From the NCBI GenBank assembly GCA_009845645.1, contig VXZF01000393.1:1-10754 (forward strand): a stretch of DNA of 10,754 bases. Direction: 5' to 3'. Both the position numbers and the translations under genes were made by a program. Shown here one piece after another: positions 1-5,974 of this stretch (position 1 is the first letter of the stretch; each line of letters starts with the position of its first letter). The notes beneath the pieces are model-generated. The model ran no database searches, had not been told where the DNA came from, and was given only the letters and a program-made list of their open reading frames with translations. The stretch comes from Gemmatimonadota bacterium. GTDB taxonomy: Bacteria > Latescibacterota > UBA2968 > UBA8231.

Positions 1-236
1 GCGCACTCGACATGGCCGGCAATGTCTGGGAGTGGTGCGCCGACTGGTACGACGCTAACTATTATGTCACCGGTCCGACCAAAGACCCGCAAGGGCCGGA
101 GACCGGCCGCTTCAAGGTCCTGCGCGGCGGCTCGTGGATCAACCCAGGACCGGTGCTGCGCAGCATCAACCGCTTCGAAGTTCTGCCCGTAGAGCGCAGC
201 CCTTATATCGGCTTCCGCTGCGCCCGCTCTCTATGA
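1..236 (+). CDS. SUMF1/FGE-sulfatase-fold protein, C-terminal fragment
   Basis: This is the 3' end of a gene that begins before the window. The reading frame is open from base 3, giving A-L-D before the MAGNVWEW motif. About 77 residues are visible, with the hallmarks of the formylglycine-generating-enzyme-sulfatase (SUMF1) family: DMAGNVWEW near the left edge, then VLRGGSW, then a terminal IGFRCAR. Classical FGE oxidises a sulfatase cysteine using a Cys pair located just after the GGS(Y/W) motif. Here that stretch reads GGSWINPGPVLRS with no cysteine, so canonical sulfatase activation is unlikely. The only Cys residues seen are in VWEWCADW and GFRCAR. The fold is shared with ergothioneine-pathway EgtB, PvdO-like and many uncharacterised bacterial proteins, so the specific role is unknown. 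The upstream part, which could carry a fused kinase, DinB or lipoprotein signal, is not visible. The TGA stop overlaps the start of the following lipoprotein gene (ATGA), implying co-transcription and translational coupling. Confidence 0.87.
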   Translation, partial: ALDMAGNVWEWCADWYDANYYVTGPTKDPQGPETGRFKVLRGGSWINPGPVLRSINRFEVLPVERSPYIGFRCARSL

Positions 237-1870
237 CCCTGCTTACCGTGCTCTGCGTCGCACTTTTAGCAGCCTGCGACGCGCCTGCTCCCACGCCAGC
301 ACCCGCGCACTTTTCCGAAGTAGCCGCCGCCTCTGGCCTCCACTTCGAGATGCGTTCCGGCGGACAGGTCAAAAACTACATCCTCGAATCCAAGGGCGGC
401 GGTGGCGCATTGCTCGACTACGACGGCGACGGCTGGCTCGATATTTATCTCGTCAACGGTGCCCAGCTCGGGAGTTCTGCTCCTCCCAACGCCCTCTATC
501 GCAACCAAGGCAATGGCGCGTTTGACGACCACACGCAAGCGGCCGGCGTCGGCGATGACCAGTGGGGCATGGGCTGCGCTGTGGGTGACTACGACAACGA
601 CGGTGCGAGCGACCTCTACGTGACCAACTACGGGCCCAACTCCCTCTATCACAACGAGGGCGATGGAACCTTCCGCGAGGTGGGCCAAGCGGCGGGCGTC
701 GATCTAGCCGATTGGAGCACCAGCGCGACCTTCGGCGACTATGACCGCGATGGCGACCTCGACCTCTACGTGGCCCAGTACTTAAAATTTGCGCCTGAGC
801 GCGTGCCGCCTCGGGGCGGAATGTGGAAGGGCGTTCTCGTGTTCGCCGGCCCGCTCGGCCTCACTGGGGCGCAAGACGCGCTCTACCGCAACGAGGGCGA
901 CGGCACCTTCCGCAATGTCACCCGCCAAGTCCATGTCGAACAAGCCGAGCCAACCTACGGACTCGGCGCGCTCTTTTGCGACTACGACCGCGACGGCGAC
1001 CCAGACCTCTACGTGGCCAACGACTCCGCGCCCAACTTCCTCTATCGCAACGAGGGCGACACCTTCCGCGAAATAGGAGTTGCAGCGGGTGCGGCCCTCA
1101 GCGCCGAGGGCGTAGCGCAGGCGGGCATGGGCATCGCCTATGGGGATTACGACCGCGACGGGTTTGGCGATTTTCTGGTGACCCATTTTGAGGACGATTA
1201 CAACACCCTCTACCACAATCGCCGAGACGGAACCTTTGCCGTGGCCAGCGCCGCAGCCGGCCTCGCCGAGCCGAGTCTGCCTCACTTGGCCTTTGGCACG
1301 TGTTTCCTCGATTACGACAACGACAACGACCAAGACCTCTTCGTCGCCAACGGCCACGTCTATCCCCAAATACGCCACCTGAACCCGGATGGGTACGCCG
1401 AACCCAACCAGCTCTTCGCCAACGAAGGACCGGCTGCGGACTACCGGTTCTCCGCGGTCGCAGCCGGGGATTTGAGCCTCCCCGCTGTCAGCCGAGGCGC
1501 GGCTAAAGGAGATTACGACAACGACGGAGACGTGGATTTGTTAGTATTCAATCTCGACGGCCCGCCGTCTCTACTGCGCAACGACAGCGGCAATCAACTC
1601 AATTGGCTGAGCCTCCTGTTGGTCGGCACTGCGTCCAACCGCGACGGCATTGGGGCGCGGATCGCCGTGGTCAGCGGCGGAGTTGAACAGATCGCCGAGC
1701 GGGTCAGCGGGGGCAGCTTTCTCTCGCACAGCGACGGGCGCGTCCACTTCGGCTTGGGCGCGAACGCCACAGCCGAACGGATCGAAATCCACTGGCCTTC
1801 AGGCCGCACGCAGCACTTAGAGGATGTGGTCGCCAATCAGTTTTTAGTAGTGGAAGAACCAAGGCGTTAG
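233..1870 (+). CDS. FG-GAP/VCBS repeat lipoprotein with ASPIC/UnbV domain (CRTAC1-like)
   Basis: A 545-aa predicted lipoprotein. The frame is open further upstream (a Met at 134), but the ATG at 233 is preferred. It overlaps the previous stop as ATGA and begins a clean lipoprotein signal peptide: a hydrophobic stretch followed by lipobox LAAC, with acylated Cys15 followed by Asp. Seven DxDxDG-type calcium loops of the form DYDxDxxxDLYV start at about residues 62, 119, 169, 250, 305, 360 and 427. Each of the first five is followed by an LYxNxxDGTF-like strand. This is typical of FG-GAP/VCBS beta-propeller blades, so a seven-bladed propeller is plausible. Residues about 455-540 form an ASPIC/UnbV domain, with RDGIGAR, GGSFLSH, HFGLG and IHWPSGR motifs. 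Such proteins (CRTAC1 family) are extracytoplasmic and often abundant in environmental genomes; their biochemical function is mostly unknown, with adhesion or binding usually assumed. Oddities: the fourth repeat reads NEGDTF, one residue short, and the sixth loop has Asn in place of Gly. No Shine-Dalgarno sequence is seen, which fits coupling to the FGE-like gene. It ends 10 bp from a convergent gene. Confidence 0.93.
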   Translation: MTLLTVLCVALLAACDAPAPTPAPAHFSEVAAASGLHFEMRSGGQVKNYILESKGGGGALLDYDGDGWLDIYLVNGAQLGSSAPPNALYRNQGNGAFDDHTQAAGVGDDQWGMGCAVGDYDNDGASDLYVTNYGPNSLYHNEGDGTFREVGQAAGVDLADWSTSATFGDYDRDGDLDLYVAQYLKFAPERVPPRGGMWKGVLVFAGPLGLTGAQDALYRNEGDGTFRNVTRQVHVEQAEPTYGLGALFCDYDRDGDPDLYVANDSAPNFLYRNEGDTFREIGVAAGAALSAEGVAQAGMGIAYGDYDRDGFGDFLVTHFEDDYNTLYHNRRDGTFAVASAAAGLAEPSLPHLAFGTCFLDYDNDNDQDLFVANGHVYPQIRHLNPDGYAEPNQLFANEGPAADYRFSAVAAGDLSLPAVSRGAAKGDYDNDGDVDLLVFNLDGPPSLLRNDSGNQLNWLSLLLVGTASNRDGIGARIAVVSGGVEQIAERVSGGSFLSHSDGRVHFGLGANATAERIEIHWPSGRTQHLEDVVANQFLVVEEPRR

Positions 1871-1880
1871 AGGGTTCCGT

Positions 1881-3710
1881 TTACTGTCCCCGTTCCAATC
1901 GCGCCAACTGTTGTCGCGCTTCTGCGTGATTGGGGTCGCGCTGCAAAACGCTGGCAAAGACGCGCTGGGCCTCGTCCGCTGAACCGTGGCGCGCCAACAG
2001 CAAGCCCTGCCTATAAAGAGCTTCCACGTCGCCGGGATCGAGTTCAACACACGCCTGCAAGCTGCGCCACGCCTCGTGCGGCTGCCCTAATTGCACGTGC
2101 GCCAATCCAAGCAAGTAGTGGCTGTCGCGGTGATCGGGGTCGCTGGCCAAGGCGCGCTGGCTGGCGAGCACCGCGGCCTGCGGGTCGCCAGCTTGGTACG
2201 CCACCTTGGCCAAGCCGTGATGCGCCCGCACGGACATAGAATCCACGCCAAGCGCTCGGGTAAAGAAATGACGCGCAGAGTCCGGCTGGCCGCTGGTTGC
2301 GTACGCCTCGCCTAACAGGCAGTGAACCTCCGCATGGTTCGGAGCCAACGCGAGTGCGCGTTTGAGAGTCGCGATCCCTCGCGTGGGCTCGTCTTGATAC
2401 AGATAGACCATGCCCAAGCGAATGTGCGCCAGTACGTGAGAGGAATCAGCCGCCACAGATTGGGTTAGCAGAATGGCTGCGCGATCCCAAGAGCCGCGAT
2501 TGGCATTGCGCAGCCCCTCCTTGTAGTGGCGATCCGCTGCACTCAACCGTTGGAACTCGGCCGCAGCTACCGCAGCTTGATCCGCTTGCCCCACCTGCGC
2601 GTATGCCAAGCTCAACAAGTAGTGGATACTGTGATCTGCCGGATTTAACTGGAGCGCGCGTTCCAAGGCAGCGACCGCTTGGGGATGACGCTGCTGCTTG
2701 GTATAGACGCCAGCTAAATCGACGAGGGCTGCCGCGTTTTTCGGATCTAAGGCCAAGACCCTTTTAAACCCAGCCGCAGCGCCAGCCAAATCGCCGCTGC
2801 GGGCCAGCAAGTCGCTGTGCCGGTACAGGGCTTCAACGTGGTCGGATTGCAATTCGAGCACCGCGCCGTACGCGGCCAATGCCCCCTCAAAGTCCGCCAA
2901 AGATCGACGTGTCTCTCCGAGGCGAAAGTGGTAGTGGGGCTGGTTCGCGTTCCGTTCAATCGCCCGCTGAAAACAGGCCGCCGCACCCTCGTACTGATGC
3001 TGCATCTGCAAGGTGGTGCCCAGTGCGTAGTGAAAGTCGGCCTCTTCCGGCGCTAGGGCTACGGCGCGTTCAAACGCGGGTGCGGCCCGCTCGTTTTCAT
3101 CCAAGCGGGCATAGGCCAAACCCATGTAGAAATGCGTCTGCGGGGGGTCGGGATCGTACGCGACTGCCCGCTCTAACACGGCGAGGGCCTTGCGGTGGCG
3201 GCCTTGCTTGAGCAACGCCCCTCCGCGCTGGCTCAACAGCGCTCCCCACTGCTGGGCCTTGCGCGCCAGCAATGAATCCGGCAATGCCCGTTCTAGCGGC
3301 TCGGGATAGACGCGCACCTCGTGGCCGCGCTGTTCTCGCAAGCGCGCCAACAAAGTCCCGCGCTCGCCTTCCATCAGAGCGGCTGGATACTGATTTTGGT
3401 AATAAGCGCGGAGCTCATCTGTGGCGAGTTGCGTGCTGTCCAAGCCCTGAGCACGGGCCTCCGACAGCAACAAATGGCGATCTATGATTAGCTGGAGGTA
3501 CTGGCGTCTAATTGCCGCCGCATCTTGGGGCTGAACTGCGTCCAACGGACCGAGGTCTTCGGCTGGAAGCTGCGCAACGTAAGCGCGCAGCGCGTCGGCC
3601 TCAATCCGCTGCGGGCCAACTTCTGCGACGATAGGCGCGTCAGCCGGCTTACACGCTGGCAGCAGACCGGCCCAAACGATCCACCACAGCGCACCTCTTC
3701 CCCTGTGCAT
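1881..3710 (-). CDS. TPR lipoprotein with SurA-N-like head
   Basis: A 609-aa predicted lipoprotein. The frame stays open up to an ATG at 3836, but that would run about 120 bp into the upstream gene with a non-signal-like sequence. The ATG at 3710 lies 5 bp after the upstream stop and begins a signal peptide ending in lipobox LPAC (Cys20, then Lys). No clear Shine-Dalgarno sequence precedes it, so translation is probably coupled to the upstream gene. Residues about 27-145 resemble the N-terminal segment of SurA/parvulin-type periplasmic chaperones: IVAEVGPQRIEADALRAYV, then a helix with QYLQLIIDRHLLLSEARAQG. No PPIase (parvulin) domain follows. From about residue 165 to the end come roughly 13 consecutive 34-residue TPRs, with the usual alternation of G-A-Y and A-x-x-x-F/L-x-x-A-L-x-x-x-P. 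One repeat in the middle, around the HYKEGLRNANRGSWDRAA segment, is degenerate. The product is probably a membrane-anchored protein-protein interaction scaffold. A chaperone or assembly role for exported proteins is inferred from the head and the neighbour only. Confidence 0.88.
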   Translation of the reverse strand: MHRGRGALWWIVWAGLLPACKPADAPIVAEVGPQRIEADALRAYVAQLPAEDLGPLDAVQPQDAAAIRRQYLQLIIDRHLLLSEARAQGLDSTQLATDELRAYYQNQYPAALMEGERGTLLARLREQRGHEVRVYPEPLERALPDSLLARKAQQWGALLSQRGGALLKQGRHRKALAVLERAVAYDPDPPQTHFYMGLAYARLDENERAAPAFERAVALAPEEADFHYALGTTLQMQHQYEGAAACFQRAIERNANQPHYHFRLGETRRSLADFEGALAAYGAVLELQSDHVEALYRHSDLLARSGDLAGAAAGFKRVLALDPKNAAALVDLAGVYTKQQRHPQAVAALERALQLNPADHSIHYLLSLAYAQVGQADQAAVAAAEFQRLSAADRHYKEGLRNANRGSWDRAAILLTQSVAADSSHVLAHIRLGMVYLYQDEPTRGIATLKRALALAPNHAEVHCLLGEAYATSGQPDSARHFFTRALGVDSMSVRAHHGLAKVAYQAGDPQAAVLASQRALASDPDHRDSHYLLGLAHVQLGQPHEAWRSLQACVELDPGDVEALYRQGLLLARHGSADEAQRVFASVLQRDPNHAEARQQLARLERGQ

Positions 3711-3715
3711 CTGAA

Positions 3716-5848
3716 TCAATAGACGAGCGAGATAGTGCCGACCCGACTCGCGGTCTCTGCATCCGTATCCAGTGAGATGCGGTAGATGTAGTGGCCCGGA
3801 GGCACTGGCTGGCCTGCATCGTCGCGGCCATCCCACACCGGCACGGCTGCGCCGCGGTCGAACAAGCCGCGAATTGCGCTTAGATGCTTTAGTTGGCGCA
3901 CCGGTTGGCCAGCCAGATCGTAGATACCAACAATGAGATCGCGCTGTACCGACACGTCGTGTAGCTGAAAGCGAAATTCAGCCGCGTCGTTGAGGCCATC
4001 GCCATTGGGGGTGAATGGATTGGGCGCGACGCGAACTTGCGCCAGCGGATTCGACCCCAACTCGTCGGTGCGCACCCCGAGAGAATTGCCCGGAAAGTCG
4101 ACGTTGGCGTCCCCAGGGTCGATGAGTTGTTTGACGCCGTCGCTTTCGCTGTCGAAGACCCAGCCTTGGAACTGGGTTCCATAGCGCACCACGTGAGCGG
4201 CAAACTCCACCTCAATGAGCTTGAACGTGTCGTCCGTGCCCGCCAACTTGGGCAGGGCCACGACGATGCGGTCGTCGAGGATTTCGACTGGAAAGTCGCT
4301 GCCTAAGGTGACGCCATCAACGCGCACGGCATGCACGGCCTCGGCGCGGGTCAGCGTGAAAATTTCCAGCCGATCAAAACCCGTATCTTCTGGAGCAAAA
4401 GTCGGACGCACGCTATAGGTGAAGTTCGTGCTCTCGCTGCGCGAGACGTCCTGCGGCCAAATCTCTCCGACGACCTCTAAGGCAGCCGGCGGTGCGAACT
4501 GAATCTCCAACTCGCGCAGCGCACCGGCCTGCTGCAGACTCGACAGGAAGATGACCTGAATTTGCAAATAGCGCTGAGGACCGGGCGAGAGAATGGGGGT
4601 GCCGTCCGCCCACGCTGCCGCCTCTAAGGTAAAATCGCGCTGACCGGCCGTCAGCGCGTAGGGAGCTGACCAGAAGCTCCAGTTTTCTTCGTCTAGGGTC
4701 GTAAAGCGAATGGAGAAATCGGCGCGCTCAAACTCCTTGCGGATTAGCTGCGTCGGCTCGCCTTCTATGTTGCTCGGTACCCAGTACAAATTGGGGTCTG
4801 GATCGCGGCCCGAGCGAGTGCGAATAATCACGCTAGACCCTTCTTCAAACGCGCCGTCCCAGCGGATCTTACCCCACGCCATGGGCGTACCAAAGTCTAG
4901 CACGGCCGTGGTGTACACGGCGCGTTCGACAAAACCCTCGCCAAAAATCTCAAATTCGGCGATCTCCCAGTTTTCAATCGGATTGAGCGGGCGCACGGCT
5001 ACCCACTGGAACTGCTGGGTTGGGAAGCGGATATCGACGATCGGATCCAAATTTTCGGTTTCCTTGCTCAGGGTAATCAGCCGCGGGTCGTTGGGCGGGT
5101 CCATGCGGCGGCGGCTTATCTGGGTGAACCAGCGATTTGAGGAAGTGCTCAAATAGCAGTGGGAGGCAAAGTTGTTGAAGCTGTTGGCTGCCGACACCTC
5201 AAACCACGGCAGAAAGTTCTCGGTGAAATCCTCTTCGGCCAAGTCTCCCTTGGCCAAACGCGGCTCTCCCATCGCCTCGAGCAGTTCGTCGATTTTAGGA
5301 TTGGCAGTGCCCAGCCGCGGATAGAAGCGGATCCGATTGATCGGATAGTTGACGCCCAATTCGACAATCGAATTCTGCACGTACAGCCAACTCTGAATCC
5401 CGCTGCTTTCGATGTTGCTAACGCTGAAAAACGCCGCAGTGTTGGGGTCGCCGTCAAACATGGGGGCAACCTGTACCAATTGGGTGGAGATATCGCTGCA
5501 GCTCCCGCTGGTGGTGATGTTGTTGGAAATGCCGCGGGCAATGCGGGTACGGACATCGGGGTGCGCTAAGTTCAAATCCGGTGGTACGAAAAATGGGCGC
5601 ATCCACTGCCCATCGGCCGCATCGACGATCTCGTTGAGCGTGTCTTCCCAAGTGGCGTACGCAATATTGGAAGCCACCGGCTGCATCTCAATCGGTGCGC
5701 CCGCAGAATCGAGCACCGCGTAGTGGCCCGGCTCAAAGGACAGGGCCGCTATCCAAGCATTGCCGTCCTCGCCGCCGAGTTTGTACACATTGAAAGCGAA
5801 GGCCGGCGAGGCGACCAGCGCACTTAGTAAAAGACCAACAAAGAACAT
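3716..5848 (-). CDS. Exported surface protein with discoidin-like segments and FlgD-Ig/gliding-motility-type C-terminal domain
   Basis: A 710-aa protein whose signal peptide ends at SPAFA (about residue 18). The start is supported by GAGG 7 nt upstream of the ATG. Residues about 130-180 carry FDGDPNTAAF and INRIRFYPR, and residues 277-306 carry FQWVAVRP then IAEFEIFGEGF. These resemble the first and last strands of an F5/8-type C (discoidin) fold split by a long insertion. Residues 307-355 (VLDFG, WGKIRW, VIIRTRSGRDPDP) form a beta-rich module, followed by a segment around 417-450 with GTPILSPGPQRYLQIQV. Residues about 606-710 form the C-terminal domain: APNPFTPNGDGLND, then GIYDLAGQPVRQL, then WDGRDDAGQPVPPGHYIYRI. 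This matches FlgD-Ig-like and gliding-motility C-terminal domains, often linked to surface export or anchoring. No catalytic motif was recognised, so enzymatic function is not claimed. The protein is paralogous to the product of the divergent gene on the other side of the intergenic region. It is the first gene of a probable two-gene operon with the TPR lipoprotein. Confidence 0.85.
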   Translation of the reverse strand: MFFVGLLLSALVASPAFAFNVYKLGGEDGNAWIAALSFEPGHYAVLDSAGAPIEMQPVASNIAYATWEDTLNEIVDAADGQWMRPFFVPPDLNLAHPDVRTRIARGISNNITTSGSCSDISTQLVQVAPMFDGDPNTAAFFSVSNIESSGIQSWLYVQNSIVELGVNYPINRIRFYPRLGTANPKIDELLEAMGEPRLAKGDLAEEDFTENFLPWFEVSAANSFNNFASHCYLSTSSNRWFTQISRRRMDPPNDPRLITLSKETENLDPIVDIRFPTQQFQWVAVRPLNPIENWEIAEFEIFGEGFVERAVYTTAVLDFGTPMAWGKIRWDGAFEEGSSVIIRTRSGRDPDPNLYWVPSNIEGEPTQLIRKEFERADFSIRFTTLDEENWSFWSAPYALTAGQRDFTLEAAAWADGTPILSPGPQRYLQIQVIFLSSLQQAGALRELEIQFAPPAALEVVGEIWPQDVSRSESTNFTYSVRPTFAPEDTGFDRLEIFTLTRAEAVHAVRVDGVTLGSDFPVEILDDRIVVALPKLAGTDDTFKLIEVEFAAHVVRYGTQFQGWVFDSESDGVKQLIDPGDANVDFPGNSLGVRTDELGSNPLAQVRVAPNPFTPNGDGLNDAAEFRFQLHDVSVQRDLIVGIYDLAGQPVRQLKHLSAIRGLFDRGAAVPVWDGRDDAGQPVPPGHYIYRISLDTDAETASRVGTISLVY

Positions 5849-5855
5849 ATCCCGA

Positions 5856-5859
5856 CCTC
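5856..5859 (-). promoter_or_regulatory. Ribosome binding site of the leftward surface-protein gene
   Basis: On the minus strand the sequence TTGAGGTC places GAGG 7 nt before the ATG at 5848. It is a good anti-16S match at normal spacing, and it supports the chosen start and its signal peptide. Confidence 0.6.
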
Positions 5860-5963
5860 AACAACTTTTAAGGGGTGGAGGGCGTGAATGCAACATACTA
5901 AAAAAAAACTCGCTATGCACTCTTTTGTCTAGGTTCTATATTAACAGATCCATTTCTAACAGT

Positions 5964-5967
5964 CAGG
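5964..5967 (+). promoter_or_regulatory. Ribosome binding site of the rightward surface-protein gene
   Basis: CAGG lies before the ATG at 5975, and the 7-nt spacer consists entirely of T. The match is short but correctly spaced. The homopolymeric spacer is unusual and leaves the initiation region unstructured. Confidence 0.45.
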
Positions 5968-5974
5968 TTTTTTT

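Larger units (their letters stand above)
5849..5974. promoter_or_regulatory. Divergent intergenic region, probable bidirectional promoter
   Basis: This 126-bp gap separates two divergently transcribed paralogous genes, and it is the only sizeable non-coding stretch in the window. It is visibly richer in A/T than its surroundings. It holds a run of nine A at 5900-5908, a TATATT hexamer at 5937-5942 (a possible -10 element for the rightward gene, without a convincing -35), and a run of seven T directly before the rightward ATG. TAACAG occurs twice, at 5942-5947 and 5957-5962, 15 bp apart from start to start. Both directions must initiate here, since the neighbours diverge, but the exact promoter elements are not certain. 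The housekeeping promoter consensus of this lineage may also differ from sigma-70 of model bacteria. Confidence 0.6.

Noticed and set aside
134..232. Longer N-terminus for the FG-GAP lipoprotein, from the Met at 134
   Set aside because: It lies wholly inside the FGE-like coding region in another frame and would bury the lipoprotein signal peptide. The ATGA start at 233 fits better.
266..1378. Long minus-strand open frames (about 140 and 198 aa) opposite the FG-GAP gene
   Set aside because: They arise from the codon pattern of the repeated Asp-Tyr-Asp loops, read in reverse as monotonous Val/Ala/Ile-rich runs. They have no RBS or domain and lie opposite a well-supported gene.
416..1540. Apparent DNA repeat array, possible CRISPR or tandem repeat
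   Set aside because: The recurring gactacgac-like units encode calcium loops. They are imperfect, irregularly spaced (50-81 codons) and in frame, so they are protein repeats.
1871..1880. Transcription terminator between the first convergent gene pair
   Set aside because: The gap is only 10 bp, and no stem-loop with a T-run was seen in it or in the adjacent gene ends. The same holds for the 5-bp gap at 8654-8658.
3711..3836. Longer N-terminus for the TPR lipoprotein, from the Met at 3836
   Set aside because: It would overlap the upstream gene by about 120 bp with an Arg/His/Cys-rich, non-signal-like sequence. The ATG at 3710 gives a lipobox signal peptide.
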